NCBI RefSeq assembly: GCF_009848505.1
Contig: NZ_WWDL01000001.1
Span: 62,001-126,000 of the forward strand
Direction of reading: 5' to 3'
Source of the DNA: Muricoccus harenae
GTDB taxonomy: Bacteria; Pseudomonadota; Alphaproteobacteria; Acetobacterales; Acetobacteraceae
DNA length: 64,000 nt
Below the pieces are notes generated by a model, which saw nothing but the letters and a program-made list of their open reading frames with translations, was not told the DNA's origin and ran no database searches. Position numbers and translations under genes: made by a program. Shown here one piece after another: positions 26,449 to 35,095 of the stretch. Numbering within the stretch: position 1 is the stretch's first letter; each line of letters begins with the position of its first letter.

Positions 26449-27302
26449 GCGCCGCGATGCAGAACGAAGGCTACAACTTCGCCTATCTCGACGAAGGCAC
26501 GAAGCGGATGATACGCCGCGCCCTGCTGAAGGCCGTGGCCGTCCCCGGCTGCCAGATCCCCTTCGGCTCCCGCGAGATGCCGCTGCCCTATGGCTGGGGT
26601 ACGGGCGGCATCCAGGTCACGGCCAGCATCGTCGGGCCGGAGGACGTGCTGAAGGTGATCGACCAGGGCGCGGACGACACCACCAACGCCGTCTCCATCC
26701 GCCGCTTCTTCGCCCGCGTCGCGCCGGGCCTCCGCACCACCGAGCGCACGGTGGAAGCCAGCATCATCCAGACCCGCCACCGCATCCCCGAGACGCCGCT
26801 GCGCGAGGGTCAGGTGATGGTCTACCAGGTGCCGCAGCCCGAGCCGCTCTATAAGCTCGAGCCTCGCCGGGCGGAGACGAAGCGCCTGCACGCGCTGGCC
26901 GATTACGGGCTGATGCAGGTGAAGCTCTACGAGGACATCGCGCGCCATGGCCGCGTCGGCTCCTCCTACGACCACCCGGTGATGGTCGGCGGCCGCTACC
27001 TGATGGCGCCGTCACCCATTCCGTCCTTCGACAATCCGAAGATGCACATGTCCCCCGCCCTGCAGCTCTTCGGCGCCGGCCGCGAACGCCGCCTCTACGC
27101 AGTGCCGCCCTATACCGATGTGCGCAGCCTGGATTTCGAGGACCATCCCTTCGTGCCACTGCGCGCGAACGGCACCTGCGCCCTCTGCGGCGCGCGCGAC
27201 ACCTATCTCGACGAAATGGTGACGGATGACCGGGGCGGCCGCCTCTTCGTCTGCTCCGACACTGATCACTGCGGCACAAAGCAGGCGGAGGCGGCGGCAT
27301 GA
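26445..27302 (+). CDS. phnJ: C-P lyase PhnJ (radical SAM)
   Basis: 285 residues from the ATG overlapping phnI. PhnJ cleaves the carbon-phosphorus bond of ribose 1-phosphonate 5-phosphate. The four functionally important cysteines are at 245, 248, 270 and 276 (CALC, then FVCSDTDHC), with the C-x2-C-x21-C-x5-C spacing of E. coli PhnJ Cys241/244/266/272. Gly35 in AVPGCQIPFG corresponds to the proposed radical glycine. The surrounding FGSREMPLPYGWGTGGIQ and NPKMHMSPALQLFG are strongly conserved. All key residues are present, so the enzyme should be active. Confidence 0.96.
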   Translation: MSAAMQNEGYNFAYLDEGTKRMIRRALLKAVAVPGCQIPFGSREMPLPYGWGTGGIQVTASIVGPEDVLKVIDQGADDTTNAVSIRRFFARVAPGLRTTERTVEASIIQTRHRIPETPLREGQVMVYQVPQPEPLYKLEPRRAETKRLHALADYGLMQVKLYEDIARHGRVGSSYDHPVMVGGRYLMAPSPIPSFDNPKMHMSPALQLFGAGRERRLYAVPPYTDVRSLDFEDHPFVPLRANGTCALCGARDTYLDEMVTDDRGGRLFVCSDTDHCGTKQAEAAA

Positions 27303-28096
27303 GCCCCGGTGACGAATCCATTCTCGACGAACCCATCCTCTCGGCACGCAACCTGTCGCTGTCCTTCGGGGATGTGCGGGCGCTGGACGAGGTCGCGATC
27401 GATCTTTGGCCGGGGGAGGTGCTGGCGATCGTCGGTGAATCTGGCTCCGGCAAATCCACCCTGCTGCGCGTGCTGGCAGGCGAGGCGCGCCCCGATGCCG
27501 GCGCCGTGACCTATCGCGATACCACCGGCACCGTGCTGGACGTGCACAACATGGGTGAGCCCGCCCTGCGCCGGCTGGCCCGCACCGAATGGGGCTTCGT
27601 GCGCCAGGATGCGCGAGACGGCCTGCGCATGGGCGTTTCCGCCGGCGGCAATGTCGGCGAGCGGCTGATGGCCGTCGGCGCCCGCCACTATGGCGACATC
27701 CGCGCCGAAGCCTCGCGCTGGCTGGAGCGCGTGGAAATCAGCCCCACCCGCATCGACGACCGGCCCGGCCTCTTCTCCGGCGGCATGCGCCAGCGCCTGC
27801 AGATCGCGCGCACCCTCGTGACCCGCCCCCGCCTTGTCTTCATGGACGAGCCGACCGGCGGGCTGGATGTTTCGGTGCAGGCTCGCCTGCTGGACCTGAT
27901 CCGCGGGCTGGTGAGCGACCTCGGCATCGCCGTGGTGCTCGTCACGCACGACATCGCCGCCGCGCGCCTCCTCGCGCACCGCCTCGTGGTCATGCGCGAC
28001 GGCCGCGTGGTGGAGGAAGGCCTGACCGACCGCGTGCTGGACGATCCGCGCCATCCCTACACGCAACTCCTCGTCTCCTCGGTGCTGGCGGCATGA
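27299..28096 (+). CDS. phnK: C-P lyase ATP-binding subunit PhnK
   Basis: 265 residues with ABC ATPase motifs: Walker [25 protein letters not shown] signature, Walker [13 protein letters not shown], and [15 protein letters not shown]. PhnK binds the PhnGHIJ core through PhnJ and is needed for phosphonate use in vivo although it is not a transporter ATPase. It overlaps phnJ and phnL by four bases each. Confidence 0.95.
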   Translation: MSPGDESILDEPILSARNLSLSFGDVRALDEVAIDLWPGEVLAIVGESGSGKSTLLRVLAGEARPDAGAVTYRDTTGTVLDVHNMGEPALRRLARTEWGFVRQDARDGLRMGVSAGGNVGERLMAVGARHYGDIRAEASRWLERVEISPTRIDDRPGLFSGGMRQRLQIARTLVTRPRLVFMDEPTGGLDVSVQARLLDLIRGLVSDLGIAVVLVTHDIAAARLLAHRLVVMRDGRVVEEGLTDRVLDDPRHPYTQLLVSSVLAA

Positions 28097-28797
28097 GCAA
28101 CTGGGTCCTCAAGGCCGAAGGCCTCTCCAAGGGCTTCACCCTGCATCTGCAAGGTGGCGTCCGGATCCCCGTGCTGCGCAACGCCGGGCTGGTGGTGGCG
28201 CCGGGTGAGTGCGTCGCGCTCTCCGGCCCCTCGGGCGCCGGCAAGTCCACGCTGATGCGCCTTCTCCAGGGCAATTACGGCGCCGATGCAGGCACCATCC
28301 TGATCCGCCGCACGGATGGCGTCGTGGCGGACCTCGCCACCGCCTCCCCGCGCGAGGTCAACGCGCTGCGGCGGGACACGATCGGCCATGTCAGCCAATT
28401 CCTGCGCGTCATCCCCCGCGTCCCCGCACTGGAAGTGGTGGCGGCGCCGCTGCTCGCCCGCGGCGTGACAAGGGAGGTCGCTCTGAATCGCGCCCAGGCC
28501 CTGCTGCGCCGCCTGAACCTGCCGGACCGCCTGCACGCGCTGCCGCCCTCCACCTTTTCGGGCGGCGAGCAGCAGCGCGTGAACCTGGCGCGCGGCTTCA
28601 TCGCCGACTTCCCGCTGATGCTGCTGGACGAGCCCACCGCGAGCCTGGACGCCGCGAACCGCGAGGTCGTCATCGCCCTCATCGGCGAGGCGAAGGCGCG
28701 CGGCGCCGCCCTCATCGGCATCTTCCATGACCAGGAGGTGCGAGACCGCGTGGCCGACCGCACCATCGAGGTCGCGCCGCTGCGCGAGGCCGCGTGA
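28093..28797 (+). CDS. phnL: C-P lyase ATP-binding subunit PhnL
   Basis: 234 residues from the ATG overlapping phnK. ABC ATPase motifs: Walker [25 protein letters not shown] signature, Walker [13 protein letters not shown], and a switch histidine in [11 protein letters not shown]. PhnL assists the nucleosidase reaction of PhnI in the core complex. The long upstream open frame antisense to nothing but overlapping phnK was not used because the overlapping ATG starts exactly at the conserved N terminus ([12 protein letters not shown]). Confidence 0.94.
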   Translation: MSNWVLKAEGLSKGFTLHLQGGVRIPVLRNAGLVVAPGECVALSGPSGAGKSTLMRLLQGNYGADAGTILIRRTDGVVADLATASPREVNALRRDTIGHVSQFLRVIPRVPALEVVAAPLLARGVTREVALNRAQALLRRLNLPDRLHALPPSTFSGGEQQRVNLARGFIADFPLMLLDEPTASLDAANREVVIALIGEAKARGAALIGIFHDQEVRDRVADRTIEVAPLREAA

Positions 28798-29336
28798 CCG
28801 GCCGCCTCGTCGCGGTCGTCGGCCCTTCGGGCGCCGGGAAGGACACGCTGATGGACGCGGCGCGGAAGGAGCTGGGGAATGATCCCCGCTTCGTCTTTCT
28901 TCGCCGCGTCATCACCCGCCCCGCCGATGCGGGCGGCGAGGACCACATCGCCGTGACGGAACAGGCCTTCGCCGCGATGCGCGATGCGGGCGAGCTTGCC
29001 CTGTGGTGGGGCGCGCATGACCTGCTCTACGGCCTGCCGCGCACGCCTCTCGAAGCCGCCCTCGCCGCCGGGCAGGTGACCGTCGCCAACCTCTCGCGGA
29101 GCGCCTTGTCCGAAGCCGCCTCGCTCTTTCCGCTGCGGGTGCTGGAGATTACGGCGCCTGAGGAATTGCGGGCCGTCCGGCTGGCCGCACGCGGGCGGGA
29201 GACGGTGGAGGACGTGATGCGCCGGCTGGCCCGGCAGGCGCCGCTGCCCCCCGGCCTCGATGTGAGACGGGTGGTGAACGATGCCAGCCTTGCCGAAGGC
29301 GTGGCGCAGGTGCTGGCCGGGCTGCGGGCGGCCTGA
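28794..29336 (+). CDS. phnN: Ribose 1,5-bisphosphate phosphokinase PhnN
   Basis: 180 residues from a GTG overlapping phnL by four bases. It has a guanylate-kinase-like fold with Walker [27 protein letters not shown] and [14 protein letters not shown]. PhnN converts ribose 1,5-bisphosphate from the C-P lyase pathway to PRPP, salvaging the ribose. It is the last gene of the plus-strand operon; the stop codon forms the loop of the terminator hairpin. No phnP or phnO was found in the window. Confidence 0.94.
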   Translation: MTGRLVAVVGPSGAGKDTLMDAARKELGNDPRFVFLRRVITRPADAGGEDHIAVTEQAFAAMRDAGELALWWGAHDLLYGLPRTPLEAALAAGQVTVANLSRSALSEAASLFPLRVLEITAPEELRAVRLAARGRETVEDVMRRLARQAPLPPGLDVRRVVNDASLAEGVAQVLAGLRAA

Positions 29337-29349
29337 GGCCGCCCTTTCT
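29326..29349 (+). terminator. Terminator of the phnF-N operon
   Basis: GGGCGGCC and GGCCGCCC form an 8-bp GC stem around TGA, which is the phnN stop codon itself, followed by TTTCT. The opposite strand lacks a T-run after the stem, so it works mainly for the plus strand. Confidence 0.75.
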
Positions 29350-29358
29350 ACCGCTCCG

Positions 29359-30690
29359 TCAGGCTTGCTGGGCCCGGCGGCGCGGCCGCAACACGGCATA
29401 GAGCAGCAGGATCGCCACCAGGATCACCCCAGCCAGCATCGGCGCGCGCCAGTCGCCTGTGGCAACCCGGTTCCCCAGCAGCACCAGGCACACCACCGCC
29501 CCGGTGGCGGGCACGAAGGACGGTACCTCGAAGCCGCCATGCGGCTCGCCTGGCCGGCGTTGCAGCACCAGAAGCGCGGCGTTCACCACCGTGAAGACCG
29601 TCAACAGCAGCAGCACCGTGGCCGAGGCGAGTTGGCCGATATCTCCGGCCAGGACCAGTGCGACCAGGATAACGAACAGCACGGCGATCGAGACATGCGG
29701 CGTGCGCCTCCCCGGATGCACCCGTGCCAGCACCTCGGGCAGCAGCCCGTCCCGCGCCATGCCGTAGGCGAGCCGCGAGGCGGTCACGTAGTTCAGCAGC
29801 GCCGTGTTGGCGACCGCGAAGAGGGTGATGGCGACATAGCCCCAGGACGGGAACCAGGGCGCCGCGGCCGCCGTCACCGCCGCGAGCGGGGAGGGAGCCT
29901 GGGCCAGCTCCGCAAAAGGCACCACCGACACCGCCGTGATCGCGACCGCCATGTAGAGCAGGGTCGCGGCCAGCATGGCGCCGACGATGCCGATCGGCAC
30001 GGTGCGGCGGGCCTCCTTGCATTCCTCGGCCACGTTCAGGCTGTCCTCGAAGCCGAGGAAGGAGAAGAAGGTCAGGATGGCGCCGGACAGCAGCAGCGAG
30101 GCCGTGATGCCCTCCGGAGAAGGCGTGACCAGCAGGTCCACGGCGCCCCAATAGGGGATGCCGACCAGGATCACGAAGGCCAGGCCGCAGAACTCCACAG
30201 CCGTGCAGACGATGTTGAAGACCATGCTCTCGCGGATGCCGCGGAGCACCACCCCCGCCACCACCAGGAGGAATCCCAGCGCCACCAGCACCGGCGGCGC
30301 TTCCACCGGGAACAGCGCCAGCAGGTTCAGCGCCACCACCCGCGACTGCGTCGCCACCGAGGTCAGTCCCGAGGCCATGACCGCCAGCCCGACGACCCAA
30401 CTCAGCAGCCGCATGCCGAAGGCGCGCTGGGTGATATAGGCCGCCCCGCCCGCGCGCGGATAGCGCGAGCCGAGCGAGGCATAGCTCAGCCCGGTCAGCA
30501 GCGCCGCCACCATGGCCACGCCGAAGCCTAGCCAGACCGCATTGCCCAGCTCACCGGCAGCGCGCCCGACAAGCCCGTAGATGCCCGCGCCGAGCATCCC
30601 GCCCAGCGTATAGGCGAAGAGCTGGAACGGGCCGATGCTCCGGTGCAACTCCGGCTGGCCTGCCGCCGCCCGGGGTTCTGGCTCCGCCAT
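29359..30690 (-). CDS. APC-family amino-acid permease
   Basis: 443 residues with about twelve membrane spans. The first transmembrane segment carries the APC signature AYTLGGMLGAGIYGLVGRAA; later segments include VVVALNLLALFP-like and SFLGFEDSLNVAEECK, the conserved helix 6 region with the acidic pair. It resembles the amino-acid/polyamine antiporter or cationic amino-acid transporter branch. It lies between the two halves of the phosphonate locus, convergent with phnN and 114 bases downstream of phnE on the same strand. It may import an aminophosphonate-derived amino acid or be unrelated; the substrate is unknown. Confidence 0.88.
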   Translation of the reverse strand: MAEPEPRAAAGQPELHRSIGPFQLFAYTLGGMLGAGIYGLVGRAAGELGNAVWLGFGVAMVAALLTGLSYASLGSRYPRAGGAAYITQRAFGMRLLSWVVGLAVMASGLTSVATQSRVVALNLLALFPVEAPPVLVALGFLLVVAGVVLRGIRESMVFNIVCTAVEFCGLAFVILVGIPYWGAVDLLVTPSPEGITASLLLSGAILTFFSFLGFEDSLNVAEECKEARRTVPIGIVGAMLAATLLYMAVAITAVSVVPFAELAQAPSPLAAVTAAAAPWFPSWGYVAITLFAVANTALLNYVTASRLAYGMARDGLLPEVLARVHPGRRTPHVSIAVLFVILVALVLAGDIGQLASATVLLLLTVFTVVNAALLVLQRRPGEPHGGFEVPSFVPATGAVVCLVLLGNRVATGDWRAPMLAGVILVAILLLYAVLRPRRRAQQA

Positions 30691-30804
30691 CGTGACGATC
30701 CTCCCGATGCGATGAACCAGACTTCGCCCGGAAGGTTGAGTTGTCCAGCACGGGATTCTGCCCCGAACCGCGTGCTCCGGCGTGAGGCCAGACGGCGCCG
30801 CCGC

Positions 30805-31668
30805 CTAGCGCCGCCCCGCCAGCGCGGCCCGCAGCCGCCCGGAAACCGCGTCGATCGCCGCCACAGCCAACAGGATCAGCAACACGATGAAGGAGACGAC
30901 CCCCCATTCCAGGGTGCGGATCATCTCCGACAGCATCAGCCCGATCCCGCCCGCGCCCACGATTCCGATGATGGTGGAGGAACGCGTATTGGACTCGAAC
31001 ATATACAGCACATGCCCCGCCATCACCGGCAGCACCGCCGGCAGCACGCCGAAGCGGATGCCGTGCAGCTTCCCGCCACCCGAGGCGGTGACGCCCTCCA
31101 CCGGCTTGCGGTCCGCGGCCTCGATCGCCTCGGAGAAAAGCTTGCCGAAGGTGCCGATGTCGCTGGTCAGGATCGCCAGCACGCCGGCGAAGGGGCCGAG
31201 CCCGACCACGCTCACCCAGATCAGCGCCCAGATCAGCGCGTCGATCCCGCGCACGCTGTCCAGCATGCGGCGGGAGAGGAAGTGCACGACGCGGCCCACC
31301 GAGGTGTTGCGCGCCGCCAGGAAGCCGAGCGGGAAGGCGAGGATGGCCGCGCCCAGCGTCCCGAGGAAGGCAATGGCGAGCGTCTCCGCCAGGCCCCGGA
31401 AGATCAAAAGGGTGCGTGACCAGGTCCCCGGGTCCGGCGGCAGCATCAGCCCGAGAAAGTGGATGAGCTGCCCGAAGCCATCAATCAGCCGCGCGGGCGA
31501 GAATTCCAGCCGCCACAGCCCGAAGATCAGAAGCACGATTGCGCCCACGCCAAGTGCCGCCGCACGCAGGCGCGAGGGGTGGAGGACACGGAAGGTGTCC
31601 GGATGGCGCGCGGCGATGCCGGCCAGGTCGGCCAGTGCGGCGTCACGCAGGGAAATGGGCTGGCTCAT
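30805..31668 (-). CDS. phnE: Phosphonate ABC transporter permease PhnE, second copy
   Basis: 287 residues from the ATG at 31668, which overlaps the end of the preceding permease by four bases. Hydrophobic membrane segments (AAALGVGAIVLLIFGLWRL and others) and the permease signature region EAADRKPVEGVTASGGGKLH followed by FGVLPAVLPVMAGHVLYMFE identify PhnE. With the first PhnE it forms the inner-membrane channel for phosphonates. The upstream extension of the open frame is antisense-like and lacks a start site. Confidence 0.93.
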   Translation of the reverse strand: MSQPISLRDAALADLAGIAARHPDTFRVLHPSRLRAAALGVGAIVLLIFGLWRLEFSPARLIDGFGQLIHFLGLMLPPDPGTWSRTLLIFRGLAETLAIAFLGTLGAAILAFPLGFLAARNTSVGRVVHFLSRRMLDSVRGIDALIWALIWVSVVGLGPFAGVLAILTSDIGTFGKLFSEAIEAADRKPVEGVTASGGGKLHGIRFGVLPAVLPVMAGHVLYMFESNTRSSTIIGIVGAGGIGLMLSEMIRTLEWGVVSFIVLLILLAVAAIDAVSGRLRAALAGRR

Positions 31669-32555
31669 GCGCGGGACTCCAGCGCGCCGATCAGCCGGTG
31701 CCGCAGGCGTTCCGTGCCCAGGTCGATCAGCATGACGGTGAGGATGATCAGCAGCAGGATGGCCGCCACGTCGTTGTAGTAGAACTTGCGGATCGCCTCG
31801 ATCAGGTCCTGCCCGATCCCACCCGCGCCGACGAAGCCCAGCACCGATGCCTGGCGCACATTCACCTCGAAGCGCAGCAGCGCATAGCTGGTGAAGTTGG
31901 GCAGCACTTGCGGCAGCGCCGCGAAGCGCACCATGGCAGGCCAGGAGGCGCCGGCAGCCGAGGCGCCCTCCACCGGCTTCATGTCGATGTTCTCCACCAC
32001 CTCGGAGAACAGCTTGCCCAACGCGCCCATGCTGTGGATCGCGATGGCCAGCACGCCCGGGACCGGGCCGAGGCCGAAGGCGATCACGAAGATCAGCGCG
32101 AAGACGATGTCCGGCACCGTCCGGCAGAATTCGAGGAAGCGGCGCGCGGTGCCGCGCAGCCAGCGGTTCGGCACCAGGTTGGCGGCGGCGCAGAAGGAAA
32201 GCAGAAACCCGCCCAGAGCGCCCAGCGCCGTGCCGACATAAGCGATGAGCAGCGTGTCGGCGAGCAGAAGCCCCCATTTCTGCCAGCCCCAGAACCATTC
32301 CGCCGGATCGGTCCAGACGCGCCCGCCGCCGGATTCCAACGCGGTGATGCGGTCGAAATAGCCGAAGAAGGCGCCGGCATGCTCCCACAGCCGCGGCAGG
32401 TCCACCTCCGCCACATGTCCCGCCAGCAGGGTGAAGGCGGCGATGCAGAGCGCCACGGCCAGGGCGCGGCGGCGGGGCCCGCGTGCGGCGGCGCGATAGC
32501 CGTCCAGCAGTTCGGAAAGCCGGTCGTCCGGCAGGCGGGTGAGGGCAGTGGCCAA
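31665..32555 (-). CDS. phnE: Phosphonate ABC transporter permease PhnE, first copy
   Basis: 296 residues from a TTG at 32555 that has AGGAG about 9 bases upstream; no ATG lies between the preceding hairpin and the conserved sequence. The signature region ENIDMKPVEGASAAGASWPA and FAALPQVLPNFTSYALLRFE is PhnE-like. Two phnE genes in tandem suggest a heterodimer. The stop overlaps the start of the second copy. A strong stem-loop separates it from phnD. Confidence 0.92.
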   Translation of the reverse strand: MATALTRLPDDRLSELLDGYRAAARGPRRRALAVALCIAAFTLLAGHVAEVDLPRLWEHAGAFFGYFDRITALESGGGRVWTDPAEWFWGWQKWGLLLADTLLIAYVGTALGALGGFLLSFCAAANLVPNRWLRGTARRFLEFCRTVPDIVFALIFVIAFGLGPVPGVLAIAIHSMGALGKLFSEVVENIDMKPVEGASAAGASWPAMVRFAALPQVLPNFTSYALLRFEVNVRQASVLGFVGAGGIGQDLIEAIRKFYYNDVAAILLLIILTVMLIDLGTERLRHRLIGALESRA

Positions 32556-32577
32556 GTTCGGGCTCCTGAAAACAGAG

Positions 32578-32609
32578 ACGCCGCTCCGGCGAGGGGGCCG
32601 GAGCGGCGT
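32578..32609 (-). other. Intercistronic stem-loop between phnD and phnE
   Basis: ACGCCGCTCCGGC and GCCGGAGCGGCGT are perfect 13-base complements with a 6-base loop. On the minus strand a TCTGTTTTC tract follows. It lies between phnD and the first phnE, 19 bases after the phnD stop. Such hairpins commonly attenuate transcription or protect the 3' end of the binding-protein mRNA so that the receptor outnumbers the permease. Confidence 0.7.
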
Positions 32610-32628
32610 TCCAGCGTGGCGGCTGTGC

Positions 32629-33549
32629 CTATGAGCGGCGGCGCAGCCCATCCACGAAGCGGTTCAGCTCGATGATCGGGTTGTATTCGGCGTTGGTGGC
32701 AGGCTGCCACGGCGCCTGCTTGCCGTCCGTGATGCGGCGGAAGGTCTCGGGCTCGGCCTTCGGCAGCTCCAGCACCGCCGTCTGGATGGCGGTGCGCAGC
32801 TCCTGCGGCAGGCTGTCCAGATAGGCCATGGGCGAGTTCACGATCTGCTCGGACTTGAAGATGATGCGGAAATCCTCCGCCTTCACCATGCCCTTGCGCG
32901 ACATGCGCAGCAGGTTGCTCTCTGTCTCGTCGTTCCACCAGTTGGCGGCCATGTCCACCGTGCCCTGGTTGAGCGCGATCACCGCATTCTCATGGCTGCC
33001 CGTATAGACGACGCGCCCGAAGAAGCTCTCCGGCGTGATGCCCATCTTGTTCAGCGCGAAGCGCGGCACGTTGTTGCCCGAGGTGGAGTTCGGGTCCACC
33101 AGGCCGAGATTCTTGCCCTTCAGATCCTCGACCTTCTGATAGGGGCTGTCCTTCTTCACGTAGAAGACAGAGTGGTAGCCCTTCGTGCCGTCCAGGTTCA
33201 CCTCGATGACGAAGGCGGTGATGCGGGCGCCCGTCATCAGCGCGCGCGCGAAGGACGAGGGACCATAGGAAGCGATGTGGATGTTGCCCGCGCGCTGCCC
33301 CTCGATCACCGCCGCGTAGTCGCTGGCGATGCGCAGCGTCACCTTCGTGCCCAGGCGCTTGGAGAGGTAGTTGGTGAAGGGCCCCCAACGCTCGGTCACG
33401 CCCGAGGCGTTTTCGGCGGGGATGACGGCGAAGACCAATTCGGGAAACTGGCTGGAGAAATTGGAAGCGGTAGTCCCTTGGGCCCGCGCCAGGGCGGGAA
33501 GGGCCAGGACGGAGGCGGCGCCCAGCAGGGCGCGGCGTTGCAGGATCAT
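32629..33549 (-). CDS. phnD: Phosphonate ABC transporter substrate-binding protein PhnD
   Basis: 306 residues from the ATG at 33549. An export signal ends near ARAQG (residue 25). The mature protein opens LVFAVIPAENASGVTERWGP and holds LGKRLGTKVTLRI-like strands, AALMTGARITAF-like segments, LGLVDPNSTSGNN and VVYTGSHENAVIALNQG, as expected for PhnD, the periplasmic receptor for alkylphosphonates. It follows phnC by 46 bases. Confidence 0.94.
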   Translation of the reverse strand: MILQRRALLGAASVLALPALARAQGTTASNFSSQFPELVFAVIPAENASGVTERWGPFTNYLSKRLGTKVTLRIASDYAAVIEGQRAGNIHIASYGPSSFARALMTGARITAFVIEVNLDGTKGYHSVFYVKKDSPYQKVEDLKGKNLGLVDPNSTSGNNVPRFALNKMGITPESFFGRVVYTGSHENAVIALNQGTVDMAANWWNDETESNLLRMSRKGMVKAEDFRIIFKSEQIVNSPMAYLDSLPQELRTAIQTAVLELPKAEPETFRRITDGKQAPWQPATNAEYNPIIELNRFVDGLRRRS

Positions 33550-33595
33550 GAAAACTCCTTTGGCACGGTCAAGCGGTACGGCGCGACGCCGCCCG

Positions 33596-34393
33596 TCAGA
33601 CTGGTAGGGCGAAGGGCAGCGTGACCGGCGGGGCGGGGGCGGCATCCGCCACCTCATCCGCCTCGAGCCCGTAAAGTTCGCGGGCCGCGGCCTCGTCCAG
33701 CGCATCCGGTGGCCCGTCGAAGACCAGGCGCCCGTCGGAAAGGCCGACCAGCCGGTCACAATAGGCGCGCGCGATGTCGAGCGAGTGCAGGTTGCACAGC
33801 ACGGTGATGCCGAAGTCCCGGTTGATGCGCGCAAGCGCGTCCATGACGATCCGCGTGTTGCGCGGATCGAGGGAGGCGATCGGCTCATCGGCGAGGATGA
33901 TGTCCGGCTCCTGCACCAGGGCGCGCGCGATCGCGACGCGCTGCTGCTGCCCGCCCGAGAGATGCTCGGCCCGCCGCCCCGCGAGCTCGGCGATGTCGAA
34001 GCGCTCCAGCGCCGAAAGGCCGATGGCCCGGTCCTCATTGGACCACAGGTGCAGCAGGGAACGGTGGGCGGGAACCTTGTTCAGCCGCCCGACCAGCACA
34101 TTGGTCAGCACATCCAGCCGGCCGGAGAGGTTGAACTGCTGGAACACCATGGCGCAGCGCGCGCGCCAGTCCCGCAGTTCACGGCCGCGCAGGGCCGTGA
34201 CGTTCTTCCCTTCCCACAGGATGCGGCCCGCGGTGGGGTCCGCCAGGCGGTTCACCATTCGCAGCAGGGTGGACTTGCCGGCGCCGGAGCGGCCGATGAC
34301 GCCCACGAAGCTGCCGCGTGGCACTTCGAGGCAGACATCGTCCACCGCGACACGGTCCCCGTAGCGGCGGGTCAGTCCTTCGATGATCAACAT
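33596..34393 (-). CDS. phnC: Phosphonate ABC transporter ATP-binding protein PhnC
   Basis: 265 residues. Motifs: Walker [29 protein letters not shown] signature, Walker [13 protein letters not shown] and a histidine in [15 protein letters not shown], which is typical of PhnC rather than the THD of general importers. It is the first gene of the minus-strand phnC-D-E-E operon and should drive phosphonate uptake. A Pho-box-like sequence lies 46 bases upstream. Confidence 0.94.
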   Translation of the reverse strand: MLIIEGLTRRYGDRVAVDDVCLEVPRGSFVGVIGRSGAGKSTLLRMVNRLADPTAGRILWEGKNVTALRGRELRDWRARCAMVFQQFNLSGRLDVLTNVLVGRLNKVPAHRSLLHLWSNEDRAIGLSALERFDIAELAGRRAEHLSGGQQQRVAIARALVQEPDIILADEPIASLDPRNTRIVMDALARINRDFGITVLCNLHSLDIARAYCDRLVGLSDGRLVFDGPPDALDEAAARELYGLEADEVADAAPAPPVTLPFALPV

Positions 34394-34439
34394 GGGGGCG
34401 GGGCTTAGGCGAACCCGCTGACCGTCGCGTGACGCGCGG

Positions 34440-34457
34440 GTGAAGGATCGATGACAA
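34440..34457 (-). promoter_or_regulatory. Pho-box-like sequence upstream of phnC
   Basis: On the minus strand TTGTCAT-CGAT-CCTTCAC matches two CTGTCAT-type heptamers (6/7 and about 4-5/7) four bases apart. It ends 46 bases before the phnC start, similar to the spacing of the site upstream of phnF. It is weaker than the phnF site but its equivalent location in the other half of the locus makes coordinate control plausible. Confidence 0.5.
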
Positions 34458-34481
34458 CCGCCCGCTCGGTCAGCTCCTGGG

Positions 34482-34973
34482 TCAGCTCCCCCGGCGTAGC
34501 GCCCTGAGCGGCAGGAGGTTCGACTCCTTCAGCCGGTCCAGCACGATGGAGGACCGCACCCGCGCCACGCTTTCATGCGGCAGCAGCACGTCGTTCACTA
34601 ACGTCGAGAGATCCTTCAGCTCCGGCACCACCGCCTTGAGCAGGTAGTCGGCGTCGCCCGTCATGGCATAGGCCTCCTGCACCTCGTCCAGCCGTGCCAC
34701 CAGCTCGCGGAAACGCTGGGCGTTGTCACGGCTGTGGGTGGCCAGGGTCACCTGCACGAAAACCAGCAGCCGCAGCCCCAATGGTTCGGCCGCCAGTTCC
34801 GCATGATAGCCCCGGATCAGTCCCGCCGCCTCCAGCGCCAGCCGCCGGCGGGAACACTGGGATGGCGAAAGCCCCACCCGCTCCCCTGCCTGCTGATTGG
34901 TCAGCCGCCCATCCTCCTGTAGCGCCGCGAGGAGGCGGAGGTCGATCGCGTCCAAGGTGACTGCTTCGTGCAT
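34482..34973 (-). CDS. Lrp/AsnC-family transcriptional regulator
   Basis: 163 residues from the ATG at 34973, matching the usual Lrp length; longer frames add a non-conserved cysteine-bearing segment. The N-terminal HTH is [20 protein letters not shown] and [20 protein letters not shown]; the C-terminal RAM domain contains [20 protein letters not shown]. It is divergent from hppD (123-base gap), so it likely senses an amino acid such as tyrosine or phenylalanine and controls hppD, which is inference from position. Confidence 0.92.
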   Translation of the reverse strand: MHEAVTLDAIDLRLLAALQEDGRLTNQQAGERVGLSPSQCSRRRLALEAAGLIRGYHAELAAEPLGLRLLVFVQVTLATHSRDNAQRFRELVARLDEVQEAYAMTGDADYLLKAVVPELKDLSTLVNDVLLPHESVARVRSSIVLDRLKESNLLPLRALRRGS

Positions 34974-35095
34974 GAATCGAGGATTGCACGCGCAAATGGT
35001 GCGGAAAAGGGCGTGATGTGGAATCCTTTGCACACTCCTTGCGCCCGGAGCGGCCTAACCTGCCTTCTGAACGAAGCGCATCGAGGAGACTTCCC

